DNA from: Atherix ibis
Lineage: Eukaryota; Arthropoda; Insecta; Diptera; Athericidae
Direction: 5' to 3'
DNA length: 64,000 nt
Assembly: GCA_958298945.1 (NCBI GenBank)
Contig: OY282609.1
Coordinates: forward strand, 66,498,220-66,562,219
Shown here: positions 47,074 through 59,258 of the stretch, in pieces
Layout of the letters: each line of letters opens with the position of its first letter
Position numbering within the stretch: the stretch's first letter is position 1
Made by a program: the position numbers and the translations under genes
Notes under the pieces: generated by a model
Databases searched by the model: none
What the model was told of the DNA's origin: nothing
The model's input: the letters and a program-made list of their open reading frames with translations, nothing else

Positions 47074-48676
47074 TGCCTCCTTAACTTTGAACAGAAAATT
47101 CTAAATCATTTTGCTATATAAACACTCGTATACTGTCCCAGGATACTCTTAAACTCATTCCAATTGCAAAAATTTTGTGCAAGCAGTAGTAAATCAAATT
47201 AAAAGTTCTAACGAATCATATTTGTAGTTGACATTAGCATGGAAAAACATGACATTTCACATAAATACATTGAAAATTGTTCCTTCTCTCCAAGGCTTAA
47301 GATATTTGAAGGTTATATTCTTACATACACATATGCATATATGAACATATATTTAAGGATATTTGGAGAAATTTCCTTATACTTTATGGCATTATGCTCC
47401 TTTCTTTCTTGAGGGCGATTTTTCTTATAGTTGGAAAATTTTTGACAAACACAAAAAATAAATTTCAATCATTCTTGTTTATCGAATTAAAACAAAGCAC
47501 GTCCTCATTAAAACATATAGTATTGTAAGAGAGGAATTATCAAAAATGGTTTATTTAATAATAATATTTGTGACTTTATAATAAAGGTGAGAAAAATAGT
47601 GTGTAATTTGATAAATAATTTAATTAATTATTGTTGAAAAACCAAATATCACAAGATCATCCCCTTTAAATTTGAGACTCTATCAGAAAGTAAAGCCTTA
47701 AAAATATGTATGTATTATCTGTATACAAAGTAATTTAGATGTATGCCTTGGTCCTGTTAATAGCGGTACGACTATGACACCACTTGGCGACCTCATTTTA
47801 CGTATGGAAAGCTATCTAAACGAGTCTGATCGGTGGTAAGTATGGTATTAGAGTTTTCTTTAATATTTCGTAGAGCAGATTCGTATGTTGTAAAATACTG
47901 AACTCTGGAGCTCAATATTGAGAGGACTCCTGCTTGCAGAGTCATATGTGAGTGATGGTAAAGTGAGTGCCACATGATTGGCATATGGAGTTAAGTAGGC
48001 TATGTCGAATAGCCTATTAGTCCCATATGTCAATGCTGTGCAAATCAGGTCACCATCAGGCACATATCATTACTATGTAGGTTATGTCGAATTGTTCGAA
48101 GCACTAGATTAGTCAAATAGTTTTGCGGGTAGCAAGGCTCTCGTTCAAAATGCTAGAACTCCGTTGTCTGAAGTTATTGATAATATGGGGCTACTGTAAG
48201 CGAAATATTTACGATACAATGTACCAATATTGTGACAATCGGAAAATATGCATTGACATCGAAATCATCTATGAATAAAATGGGATAACCTTTTTATTTG
48301 CGGTGTTATGGCAGCTCTAGTCAGATGATCGTGCAATTCAATTAAGATAGAATTCGTACTTCTTGATGCTGAACTGCTAACCTACATGGTGTGATTTTCC
48401 CATAACGGTCGGGAAGCTAATTCAGTAGTGAAAGATGGTAGTCGAAGTGTGCTTGGTTGTGCCCACCGTGGTGGAGGGACAAATTCCACCTCTTCTAAAC
48501 AAAAAACGCCTAAACTTTGAGGAAATAATTTAGAATATTTGAATTTCGGATTCATTATACTAGAGTGGCAGCCACCCTTACTGTATAATTTAAGGTATAT
48601 GGTATGTAATATTTTGTGCCCTAATTTGGTGACTATTTAGATATTTCCATTATGCTCTCGTTCCACTACAAATAAA

Positions 48677-49917
48677 CCAGGTGTATAAGCCTAAATCCGC
48701 TGTTTAATCATAGATGGCGTCAGTGAGCGTATTAAGCTACCATGGATACGCCATATTTTTTTATGAGTTTGACATCTGCCACCATTAATCAGTGCACATT
48801 GTCAGCAACATCGTTCAACAACATGAATTTTTCCTTTGGTAATCATGTCTAGTTTTGTGCCATAAAAAGACCATATTCGGGAAGCCCTGCTTTTCTGCTT
48901 CAATTTGAAGAAATCGGCTGCCGAATCACATCGAATGCTTATGGAGGCCTATGGTGAGAGTGCTTCATCGGAAACAACGTGCCGAGATTGGTTTCGTCGG
49001 TTCAAGGACGGTAATTTTGACTTGTGGGACAAGAAGCGTAAAAATCGGCCTAGAAAGGTTAAGGACCATCAATTGGAGGCTCTTTTGGATGAAGAAAATA
49101 AATAATCGCAAAAAATGCTCACGGAGCAATTAGGTGTTACTTAACCAGCCATTTCTATGCGTCTGCGTACCATGGGGAAGATTGAAAGGTCGGAAAATGG
49201 GTGCCGCATGAATTGAACGATAGGCAGATGGCGCCAAAAAATATGCGAAATTTTGCTCGCCAGACAAAAAAAAACCGTTCCTGCATCGGATTGTGACGGA
49301 CGATGAAAAAATCGTGGGTTGATCCTGGCCAACCATCAACATCTTCCCCAAGACCAAATCGCTTCGGACGGAAGACGATGCTGTGCGTTTGGTGGGATCA
49401 GCAGGGTATCGTCTACTATGAGATGTTGAAACCTGGTGAAACTATCAATGCCCACCGCTACCACCAACAACTGATCAAATTGCACCGTGCTCTGCGTGAA
49501 AAAATGACGGATTATCAACAAAGACATGACAAGCTGATTTTCCTCCACGACAACGCACTATCGCACACGTCAAAAATGGTCCGAAACTACTTAGAGACAC
49601 TCAACTTGGAGGTGCTACCCCACCCCGCTTATTCACCAGACCTGTCCTCTTTCGACTACCACCTGTTTTCGTCGATGGGCCACGCACTCGTTGAGCAGCA
49701 CTTCGATTCCTACGAAAACGTCCGAAAATGGCTTGATGAGTTGTTTGCCTCGAAAGGGAAGACATTTTTTGGGGTGGTATCCACAAATTGTCCGAGAGAT
49801 GGGAAAAATGTGTAGCTAGCGAGGGCAAGTAATTTGAATAAATTTGTTTTTGCTTTATATGATAAAAACATGTGTTTTTTTGACTCAAAAACAGCGGATT
49901 TGAGCTTATACACCTGG
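48677..49917 (+). mobile_element. Mos1-like mariner copy D
   Basis: The left terminus CCAGGTGTATAAGCCTAAAT is preceded by AA rather than TA. The right terminus (inverted CCAGGTGTATAAGCTCAAAT) is followed by TA (49918-49919). At 1241 bp it is one of the two longest copies of this family here. Confidence 0.92.
48846..49838 (+). pseudogene. Mos1-like transposase, broken (copy D)
   Basis: MSSFVP at 48846 is followed at once by a stop (TAA where relatives have a Glu codon). The helix-turn-helix domain continues open from 48905. A stop near 49103, frame changes in the linker and a small deletion before the GDEKW-equivalent (now TDDEK) follow. From 49303 to 49815 a 170-codon frame covers SWVDPGQPSTSS, MLCVWWDQQGIVYYE, the second catalytic aspartate in FLHDNALSHTS and the third in DLSSFDYHLF. 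The last codons shift frame after KGKTFF, so the usual end SEGKYFE is not reached in frame. Confidence 0.9.
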
Positions 49918-52015
49918 TACACTTCAGTATAAATATAAGTAGAAAATGGGTATAATGAATTGAAATTTCAATATATATACGGTGCTTTTAAGGTCTAACA
50001 AAAAGTTTAAAATTAGCACAATATCTAAAATTAAATTGGAAATTTGTGCAGTTTCAATTCAGGATAATACCACCCAGGTCTTGAATTTTAGATGGAGCAA
50101 GATCATAATGAATTTTTTCTAATTTTGGGCTACAAACAAGGTCAACTTTGAAATATAGATTATAATTGATATTATAATAAAAATGAATTCTAAATAACGA
50201 CAAAAGCAATTTAAATCTTGAAATTTACACAATATCTAATAGTGAACAGTGGACCTTTTAGTTTAAATTACGCCAGATTGATAAGCATACCAAAGAAAAA
50301 TTTATAAATAAGAGTGGTGTCAAAATAGACCCTGAAAGCAATTGTTTGCTAACCGATAAGGTGGATATTTAAGTGCCCCTACCAAGCCTCACCAAAGTCT
50401 TTGATTAGACTAACTTGGCAAACGTATAATTTTAAATTGGCATTTTTCAAATATATTACATGAAATAAATTTTTAAAAACAAAGATATACCTTTGGTTAT
50501 TTATATTCTTTTAAATCAAAATAATAGAAAATAATATTATGTTTGGCAATATGATTAAACCAATATTAATTCAAAAATTGAAACCAAATACAAATAGTTC
50601 GACACGCATTTACATTTAATAATAAAATATTATATTTGAACAATCATAGAGACTACAAAAATATTTCTGTTCAAATGAGTAGTCACAATTAATATTAAAT
50701 ATATTCAGATTTAATATGGACAACTATTTATATTAATAGTGAACGGTATTGAAATTTCACGAGAATTTACATATTTTTACTTAACATCTCTGCGATAACA
50801 TACAAAAGCACTTATTTCTGTCAAAATTTCATATCGAAAATTATTTTCAAACCACAACCCTTATATAAATATCTACTACTAATCTGATTAAATATAATCA
50901 AAAATCTGTTCGCTATGGCAGAATCTATTGTAATTTCCACTTAAAATGTCGTTTATAAATTTTCCGAATATTTGATCAACTAATTGCTTTAAAATGGATT
51001 TTATGTTTTATAAAAAAAATATGGCAATCTAATAATTTTGTAATTATAACACTATCAATTAGCTTATTTAGTGTGTGTAAGAGAGTGTATTCTTTTATTT
51101 ACATTTTGCTAATTACATTTTACCAAATATTCATAAGTGAAAACTTTACATAAGTAAGTCCAAAATTAAGTGCACTTTTTGGAAAGAGGAAAAGTTTGAC
51201 TGAAAAGTTTTTAGAATTATTATCAAATGCATTTTGTTAAATTATGAAATAATTGAAAATAGTCAACTTGAATATTCTTCTTCTTTTTTTTGTATTTAAT
51301 CAAATAGTATCTTAAATATTAATGAGTTGTTTTGAAAATTTTGTGAAGTACTTTAAAATTTCACATACCGTTGCTATTTATTTTTGTGAAAACTTCATGA
51401 AAACTACCCGCAACTGGGCTATAGTTTCATCTCACAAATAAAATAGTCTCTTGAACATTTATAAGATATTTCATGGTTTCTCAACAAAAAAAAACAACTC
51501 ATACAACATTTTTATTTTTTCATATTTCAACAAATCTACATTAAACTTTAACAATATACACAGAATTTTTCATATATGGTATATTAAGAATGGCATAGAC
51601 TTTGGCAACTTTTATATTCAGTTAATCACAAACAACATCTTTACTTCAAAGAAAAAATATTTGACTAAAATATTATAAATAATCTATATTTTTAAAAATT
51701 TTCTTAGGAAACCAGAAAGAATATTTCGAGTTATAAAAAAATTATCGAAATTTTATCCTATAGAGGACGCTCATAGAAAAGTAAAAATAATCTTACATAA
51801 AGAATCTTCTAAAATTGATAGCAAATGGCAAGTATATTTATGGTTTGCTCTATTTAAAATAAAAAATTATGATAATTATATATATTATCCCTTATACTTA
51901 AAACTTTTATTTAATAGATTTTAATATTTTCAATACTAAACAACTCTATACAATGGTAATTTTATAAATAAACAAATATAAGAAGCAAAAATCAAAAGAA
52001 ATTTGCGGGTTCATT
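49918..52015. other. AT-rich DNA, nothing recognised
   Basis: No element or gene is visible; the open frame at 51451-51678 is low complexity and without motifs. Confidence 0.5.
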
Positions 52016-52118
52016 TTTTTAGTAAAAAAATTTCAGAAAAATTTTCAGTAAAAAATTTTCAGTAAAAAGTAAGAATTTTCAGAAAAATTGTTAAGTAAGA
52101 ATTTTTAGTAAAAATTGG
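52016..52118. repeat. Small degenerate cluster of satellite-like units
   Basis: Variants of TTTTCAGTAAAAA recur about seven times in the same orientation as the 26-28 kb array, with irregular spacing (12-19 bp) and several substitutions. Confidence 0.65.
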
Positions 52119-52124
52119 AATGGT

Positions 52125-52965
52125 TGGTTACCGAATAGGACATTCAAATTTTGAGAAGTTTCCTTGCCCAGAATTTTGGAATAGTCTTTGAGTGTGCTAA
52201 TTTTATAGTATTTGGCGTTTGTCTACGCATGGCTAAAGGTGTCAAGTGCCATTTGTTCAGTAATGGTATTCCAACTTTGAAGGGTATTGTGGTGTTGATC
52301 TTCGATAAGTACGAAATCCCATCGTAGGTACAAATTCAATACCAAAACTTCGAAATGAGAAAGTATTACTGAACACCGATGTGATACCGAAACTGCCAGC
52401 TTTTAAGATACATCCAAGCAGTAGCAGCTTGTAGTAACTGCGGTCTAGCACCATATTTAGGTAAATTGTGCTACAGAATTTTTTTCGTTTAGAGCAAAAT
52501 GAACTCCCACCACTTTATTCACAGCATCATGCAGCACAGGTACTTGTTTTGGCGCTACATTCCATCAGTTCTCAAACATAATAAAAGTTTTCACCAATCC
52601 CTAACAAAATCCTCAATCCCGAAGCAGTGCGGAAGACTGTGTCATTTTCAAATTACCACACTTAATAAAGCCTGGAAAACCAGACTTCACATCTAAAAAA
52701 CCGATCTGGTTTTCAACCAAGAGTACATCTTCTATCCTTGGCTTAACCTTTATTCCTTTACGGATGTATGGTTTGTTTTCATGGAAAGTATATTCAGCAT
52801 TATACTGCCAGTATTGACACCAGATATCCCTGGTTCTCCCTGGAGACACCAGACACATGATTGTACTGCCAGTATTGACACTAGATCCTCTCTGAAGGAA
52901 GCATGAAGAGAAATTTATCATCGATATCTTATAGATTAAAACATATTTTTGAACAACAAAGCTCA
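52125..52965 (-). other. Unidentified decayed sequence, possible LINE scrap
   Basis: On the minus strand near 52135-52195, KTIPKFWARKLLKI resembles TTTPKFCARKLLKI of the I-like tail at 55.3 kb. The open frames 52257-52454 and 52613-52966 (VKPRIEDVLLVENQIGFLD) match no family I know. A 23-bp direct repeat (tactgccagtattgacac-ag) occurs at 52802 and 52863. I cannot assign the region. Confidence 0.35.
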
Positions 52966-53244
52966 ACCCCCACTAACATGCCTATAGGTCCGGCAGGGGA
53001 CTCTGATGACACATATGCTTCTCGAAATGCAGCATGTGATACACAGTTGGAACAAACATGGACTCTGTGATCTGCTGCTGTTATTCTACTTAGAAAAGGC
53101 ATACGATCGTATTTTTTCTGCACAGGATACTACTTCAATTGATTGAATTGGGGAGCCGACTCGGGTACCTTAACCCTGATGCAATCCTATCTTACGGGTA
53201 TGATCTTAACGGTTAAGGCAAATGGTTACTTTTCGCAAAAGTAA

Positions 53245-54362
53245 TAAATATGAACACATATGTGGTGTGTTTGTGGACTTCAAGAGTGGATTCAACTGCC
53301 TGCGATGGGATCGTATTATTGAGCGACTTGAAGAGGTTTCGTGTGAAGAGACTTCACTATGGCTGAGTTACTTCCATGAAAGGTATGCGGTGGTGTGCGG
53401 GAACAATGGGTGGGTTGTTCGCCGGATGGTACCTGGCTGCCCACAGGGATATGTGGCTGGCCCCGCCGTCTGCAATATGATGATGAATGGTCTCTTGGTG
53501 CAGTTGGAGGAGACCGGTTGTGTTGTGTGAGAGGGGAGTAGGTCCGCAGTGGCGGTGGCGGGAAGGCACTATATGCGAATGGTGAATGAATGGGGGGGGG
53601 GCAGTAGGCCGCTCAATATTCGTTTAGAGACAGGGTCTGATACGTGCGAGAAGTGTACTACCTTGGATTGAAGGTTGGAGATAGGCTGAACTTTCGGCCT
53701 CACTTGCAATGTCTATGGGGGCGCGTGGCCGGTTTAGTTGGCATGCTAGTGCGAGTGCTTCGCAAGGAATGGGGGCTTCGATCCAGAACGGTGAGAGTCC
53801 TGTATAGGAGTGTGTTTGTTCTGTGTGCGATGTATGCATCGTGCGTGTGGGCTGACACTATGCGCCACCAGTATGCGAGGGTGGGCATAAACTCAGTGGA
53901 GGACCGTGTCGACTGAGGCGATGCAGGTTCTCATGGGAGAAATTCCATGAGACCTGGAGGTGCTGCTTGGAAGTATCTACTACCGTCTACGGCGGGGCAT
54001 CCCGCTTGCTGGGATGAGAGTGTGAAAGGCAGATGGACGCACATATTCACTCCAAATGTGTGGTTTGCATCTGCGTATGGATTTGATTTGGTCTGCGCCT
54101 TGGGTATTTACTCACGGGGCATGGCAGCATGAATGGGTTCCTGTGCAGGCGTGGTGTCTCCTCTTGTGGGGCGGAGGAGCAGAGTGACAAGCACATTCTC
54201 GTAGAGTTTGGCCTGTACGGAGACTTGCGTGACATAGAGGCGTGTGGAATCGTGGTGAATGAGGAGGGTGTAGATGTGAGTGGTGTGTTCAGAGAGATAT
54301 GAATGCCTGAATGCATTTGCCGTGGCACTGTTTGAGAGACGAATGAGAATGGTGCGCGAATA
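53245..54362 (+). pseudogene. R1-clade ORF2 (RT and Cys/His tail), broken
   Basis: VFVDFKSGFNCLRWDRIIERLEE carries the first RT aspartate; PGCPQGYVAGPAVCNMMMNGLL is the GCPQGS block typical of R1. A deletion after ETGCVV removes the YADD motif. The thumb VYYLGLKVGDRLNFRPHL and VRVLRKEWGLRSRTVRVLY follows in another frame, then AMQVLMGEIP-stop-DLEVL (a stop replacing Trp). The end reads GYLLTGHGSMNGFLCRRG, CGAEEQSDKHILVEF and YGDLRDIE, the HGSMN plus Cys/His region seen in R1 proteins. At least four frame changes and several stops are present. Dead copy. Confidence 0.85.
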
Positions 54363-54490
54363 ACACAAAAGGTGGCTACAACCAGTTGAAAGACCAAGGT
54401 CGATTCCGGTTGTACTTTCGGGTCTTGGCGAACCCGCCTACCTGAGCTGGCCTAGCGGTGCCGAGGAATTTACAAGATTTCTGACCGTAG

Positions 54491-54576
54491 CTCAATGAGC
54501 TGAGTACAAACTCAGGTACCACGGAAATCGGAGCTCAATGAGCTGAGTACAAAAATTGGTACCACGGAAATCGGAG
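54491..54576. repeat. Two 43-bp tandem units in the R1-type 3' UTR
   Basis: Units 54491-54533 and 54534-54576 both read CTCAATGAGCTGAGTACAAA, differ over about six bases, then share GGTACCACGGAAATCGGAG. They lie in the GC-rich 3' untranslated part of the R1-type element. Confidence 0.88.
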
Positions 54577-55700
54577 GCCCCATTGTGGAATACAGTGTGC
54601 CCGATTGAGGTGAGGCGCCATTTGGCAGCAACGTGGTGGCTGTGGTTATGCTAATGTCGCGGGTATGGTCTCCGGACCGCGGGTGGGAGGTAACTGGCAA
54701 ATTCCATCTTGCATTTATCTCGGGCACTGTCACTGCTAATGACAGTAGAGGTTTAGATAGTCCTCGCCACCAGCAGGTGTAGAAGTCGGCTTGTAACTGG
54801 TTACTAAATGCTAACTGCCAGTAATGGTGGTGCATTGATTGAGCATATCTCAATCCCTATAGTCGTTGGCGACTCGTGGTCTTGTGAGCGTACATCGAAA
54901 TCACGTTAAATAATAAACTTTTCACAAAAACGTATGATGAAAAATGGCATACCTCGAGGATTTCCGTTGTAGCCATATACATCTTCTATGCAGATAATCT
55001 TTTTCTGTTGGAAGCTAAACCTTCTCCGAAGAAAACATTTGACACAATTGGCGAAGTCATCTCTGAGTTGAAAATTCGTCCTCTATTTCCCTATTGATCT
55101 CTGAGTTGGAAAGTGTCATCGTAGTTCATTAAACAATAGAAACTTCGAATTGCGTTGGGTTTCCGGTCACGTTAGTATTCTCGATGCAATGATCGTACTG
55201 ATCAGATAGTGGGTAAGTCGCTCCACCGTCCTGGTCCTATTAAAAGCCCAAACTTGCCGCATCTACTAACCAAATGGCATTTAAGATTTTTAGCAAAGCA
55301 TACTCAACGACCACTCCAAAATTCTGTGCAAGGAAACTTCTCAAAATTCAGATTGGGTATACCGCACTTGCCTATGATTTTCTCATCGACAACCAACCTC
55401 GTCCTTTATGCCATTCCTGTGGCGTTCAACTCATCATTCCCCATATTTTAAATGAATGTCACAATGCAGAATTTCTCTTCGAATAGAACTCCTTCTATTG
55501 TGTAGATCCTAGACCCAACAACTCCTTTCCTAAGTCCTCTCTTTAATATTCCAAAATAAACTAATATGCTACATAAAATTCAGCCACTTCTGATTGCTTT
55601 CTCCAACTAACAATCGATCAGTTTTATTAGGGACGCTGGCAATGCTAACCCACACGTAACACGAAGTCGCAAAATGATATCATGGCCGTGGCGCTGCAAA

Positions 55701-57179
55701 ATGGTTTCTGGCTTTTGGCTCAGAGACCTTATAACAAACAACCAAAAAAAAGTAAACATATTTATTGAATAATAGTTCCTTTTGGTGTGTTTGCATAATT
55801 TTCCACAATGTTGCATCGATGTTTATGAATAAGGTGTTGCAGCGACAAATGATTGAAAGTGGATAACAACATTTTAGATACGATTTCAAACAATTTTCAT
55901 TTTGGCTTCAAAACGTTTTTTTATTTGTGCATAAACTTTTATCTCTTTATTTAAAAATATATATTATATGTTAAAATTAAATATCATACTAAATATTGTC
56001 CAATTATAATCAGTAGTTTTTGTTTATTGAATGTAAACATTTATGTAAATAAACATATTGAAACTTACTTACTTGTATTATTTGAATTTAATTTAATCAA
56101 TCAAAAAGAATCTAAAAAGTATAAAATTGTTTAAACAGAAGTAGTAACATTAAAAAAAGGATTCTTTGTATTTCTGGCACACAATAATTTCCATTTTTAT
56201 TAGTTTTTTTATTTATATCCGTGCTGATATGTCCACAAAATACATCATTTTCCATTCCCGTTCAGAGAAATGTTCATATTTCTTTTATGTTAAATAAATC
56301 CACATGGAGAAATGCGTATAAATCCTGGCGGTGATACCAGATACCTTGTCCATTGATGTTTTTGGGTAAATAGTGCTAACCGTTGAGTGCATGTTTACAT
56401 CATCAATCACTATTTTGATTACGAGAAAAATGAACGGTTTTTCCACAGCTATCGAAATTGGACAAAATTTGAATTTTATTCGTTTACTACCCTTTCTAGG
56501 TTCAGAACACAAGGGTTGAATATCTCCCCACATTGACCAAATATTTTTGTTCCACTTTAACTGCTATTTGCGTGTAGATAATTTTCCATGATGAAAAATA
56601 GTAAACATTATTCTAGGTCTGTGCATGTCCTCATTTTTCTCTCACCTTATCCTCTTTTACTTATCTTATAAACTATATACAAATACGTTATAATGTATGA
56701 AAAGAAAATGGAAAAAAAACACATATTTTTGTACAAAAGCATAAAAAATTCGGGGCATTTTTGTCACCGACATTTTGACTTTGAATAAAAATTATTGTGA
56801 CATATGTATGATTGGTTATAGGACGCATCGTAAATCAATAAATTCGACAATTTTTTAGTTTGTGTTTTTAATAAATAGAATTTCAAATTAAATTATTTGT
56901 TCGAAATGATCGATGTACTTCTGACTAATTGAAAATATTTTGCCACCAGTTATTCAGGTGAATAAACTGCCTCCATTTGCAATTGAAAGGGAAAATAAAA
57001 TTAACTTTTTTTCCAATTAATGAATACCAAAAACTTTGAGTTACTCGTATTACTGAATAATTGATATTAATAAATTGAAAATGGATGTACTGAAAAGAAT
57101 TTTGTAGTATTATCATCAAACCTTCAATAGACATTTGAAAAAAATTTCTTCTGTAAAGTAATTTGAAAGAAGAGAAAAC
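55701..57179. other. AT-rich DNA, nothing recognised
   Basis: An 82-codon frame at 56285-56533 (minus) is compositionally less biased than most but has no motif I recognise. Confidence 0.45.
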
Positions 57180-57565
57180 AAACTGAAAATTTTGACTTCG
57201 AACATCCACCCAAATTTTGGAGTCAATATTTCAACTTAAAATTTCGACTGTTATTTTAACTGACAATTTCTACTGAAAATTTGGGCGGAAACTTGTACTG
57301 AAATTTTGACAGAATATTTCGAGGACAAATTTCTGCTAATTATTTCAAATGAATTTTTCGACTGAATATTTCGGGGATAAATTTCAACTTGAATTTCGAC
57401 TGAAATTTAGAATGAAAATTTTGACTAAATTTTTCAACTGAAAATTTCAATAGAATATGTCGACTGAAAATTTCGTCTGCAAATTTCTACTGAAAATATT
57501 GACTGCAAATATTTACTGAATATTTCGACCAAAATTGAACATTTTTACTGAAAGTTTTGACTAAA
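57180..57565. repeat. Old, diverged 13-bp array in inverted orientation
   Basis: Units such as GACTGAAAATTTC, GTCTGCAAATTTC, TACTGAAAATATT and TACTGAATATTTC follow one another at a strict 13-bp period for long stretches. The consensus TACTGAAAATTTY is the reverse complement of the 26-28 kb unit. About 27 units are recognisable, each with one to four changes, and a few are 12 or 14 bp. Confidence 0.85.
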
Positions 57566-59250
57566 GGAAATATTATAAAAAATGTGTTGACTTTCTCTAG
57601 CAACGTCATTGAAATAAATATATACTCTTCTCCCCTCTCAATTTATTCAACAAAAACCAATATTGGATCAATTCCATCCGATTCGATCAATTATCGTAAT
57701 GCATACTTAATTAGAATGTGTCTATCAATTTTTTAATATATGTTAAATATCACGCCGTTTCCGTTTTGAATGATTGGGCGGATTTCAATTGACGGAAAAA
57801 TGATTTTGTATTTTTCGGTTTCTAGGTTTTTCGAGTATGGGACTTAGCCATGCATTATCAATAATTAAGTTAATAGTACAGTACATTTTTAAATAATGGA
57901 ACATCTTCTTACAAATCATTATACAGTACCGATAGCTTAAGTATTTTCAGCAATAAATCTTGCCAAATCTAAAAATTCCAGATTGCTTTATCTTGATTTA
58001 ATTCTATTTTTATATAATATTAACTTTTTTTTTATACATTTAAGAGCTTTCTTCCTAATAGCAATTAAATACCCCATAAAATAGCATGTGGACATTGGAA
58101 AAGTATGAGTAAATAAATGGATAACGGATGGTGGGAATTAATACTTCCTGTAAAGCTCAAAAATAAATCAAATTATTTGAACAGTATTTAAATAGTATTT
58201 GAACTGTTGTGTAAGCGTGTACAATATACACTACTTTTTATTTAGGGGTAAAAAAATGAAAAGTGAAACTACAAAGAGGGTAGTTTACTAACATACAAAT
58301 TTTTACGTACACTATTCGAATTCCATAGACCAGACTAGCATGTGAAATTTGTGCGTCTAATGGGGAAAGTGGTGGTATTTGCTCCAATATTTTTTACCAG
58401 TTTTTCGATGAATACATATTCGCCCTCGGTTTTCTCCATACAATGCGAATATTTTGTTTTTTTCTTTCATAAAATAGTCCGCCCCTAGAGGTGAATAAAT
58501 CGAATCGATAAAGTGTGGAACTTTTAACGTTCTTGAAAGGTCATAATAGCTGGCGCCTGCTTCTTCTTATTGCGTTGACTTGAATACTCCGAAAAATGTA
58601 AAAAAACTGAATGTGTATCGATTGATGAAATATTCGGTGACCAAGAGGATACATTTACTATTGTGGCTATGGTGGTTGTAAAGTAAAACCATACAGGACA
58701 ATGTAACGTTGCGTATATGGCATAAATGGCCATTAGTTTTCTAGTCGGCTGAAAAGGCGGAATCGTATTACAAAAAAAAGTTTGTTGATTATTAATTTTA
58801 GAATATAGATATATACTTTATTAATGTATTGGTTAATTACTCAACTATTTAAAAGTGTACTATTAAACTTAAAAATTACAAAATTCTTATAGGTAACTGA
58901 CAGGAAAATGAAAATAACAGTTATTTTAAATTATTTTTCAAAATAAATGCTATTTATGTTTTTCCTCTCATCCTTATTGTAGAAAAGAAATTTTTAATTA
59001 ATTTTCTATAAAATAATTACTATTATATTAATAATAACAAAAATAATTAACCTTAAATTGTGCACGTAATAATGTATAACAAATCATATTCTATGCATAC
59101 TCGTATTAGTTTCATATTGTTATTATTAGCCCTTTAACTAGGAATAAATTAGAATCATTTGACTGTAAGGTAAAAATATCAACAATAACAAAATTTAAGG
59201 ATAAACCATATAAGGTAGTATTGGAATTATGATAGACGATTAAAGGTTAA
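57566..59250. other. AT-rich DNA, nothing recognised
   Basis: The minus-strand frame 58524-58733 is not low complexity but shows no motif. No transposon signature is visible. Confidence 0.45.
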
Positions 59251-59258
59251 CTGTGAAA

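Larger units (their letters stand above)
45291..48676. other. AT-rich DNA with microsatellites
   Basis: It contains a 5-bp CGAAA repeat at 46331-46364 and a 7-bp CTCAATT repeat (six units) at 47032-47073. Neither looks like an insect telomere repeat. The moderately GC-rich stretch 47740-48600 has no recognisable frame. Confidence 0.55.
53242..54916 (+). mobile_element. R1-clade LINE fragment nested in an I-like LINE
   Basis: A GC-rich block, very unlike its surroundings, is bounded by a 14-bp target duplication: ACTTTTCGCAAAAG at 53228-53241 and ACTTTTCACAAAAA at 54917-54930 (12 of 14 identical). R1 elements make 14-bp duplications at their rDNA site, but this target is not rDNA. The copy is 5'-truncated, has internal deletions, and ends in a short A-rich tail (AAATAATAA). 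Confidence 0.8.
52966..55700 (+). pseudogene. I-like LINE copy 2, split by an R1-type element
   Basis: The first part (52966-53241) parallels 8006-8290: ACATGCCTATAGGTC, a motif A stretch YLEKAYDRIF (one extra base breaks it), then TLMQSYLTGMILTVKANGYFSQK. The second part (54917-55700) resumes with FSQKRMMKNGIPRGFP (GxPQGS block), FYADN (YADN at 54987-54998), an RNase H end RWVSGHVSI and NDRTDQIVGKSL, then LLTKWHLRF. The tail is KLLKIQIGYTALAYDFLIDNQPRPLCHSCG and ILNECHNAEF, the Cys/His end typical of RNase H-bearing LINEs. Sequence between RT and RNase H is mostly deleted. Frames are broken throughout. Confidence 0.78.

Noticed and set aside
53242..54916. GC-rich block as bacterial or horizontally transferred DNA
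   Set aside because: The readable protein is an R1-clade reverse transcriptase with a target duplication; GC content is typical of such elements.
56285..56533. 82-codon minus-strand frame as a host gene
   Set aside because: No motif, no splice context that I can support, and no conservation evidence.
58524..58733. 69-codon minus-strand frame as a host exon
   Set aside because: Composition is plausible but nothing identifies it; left as unassigned sequence.
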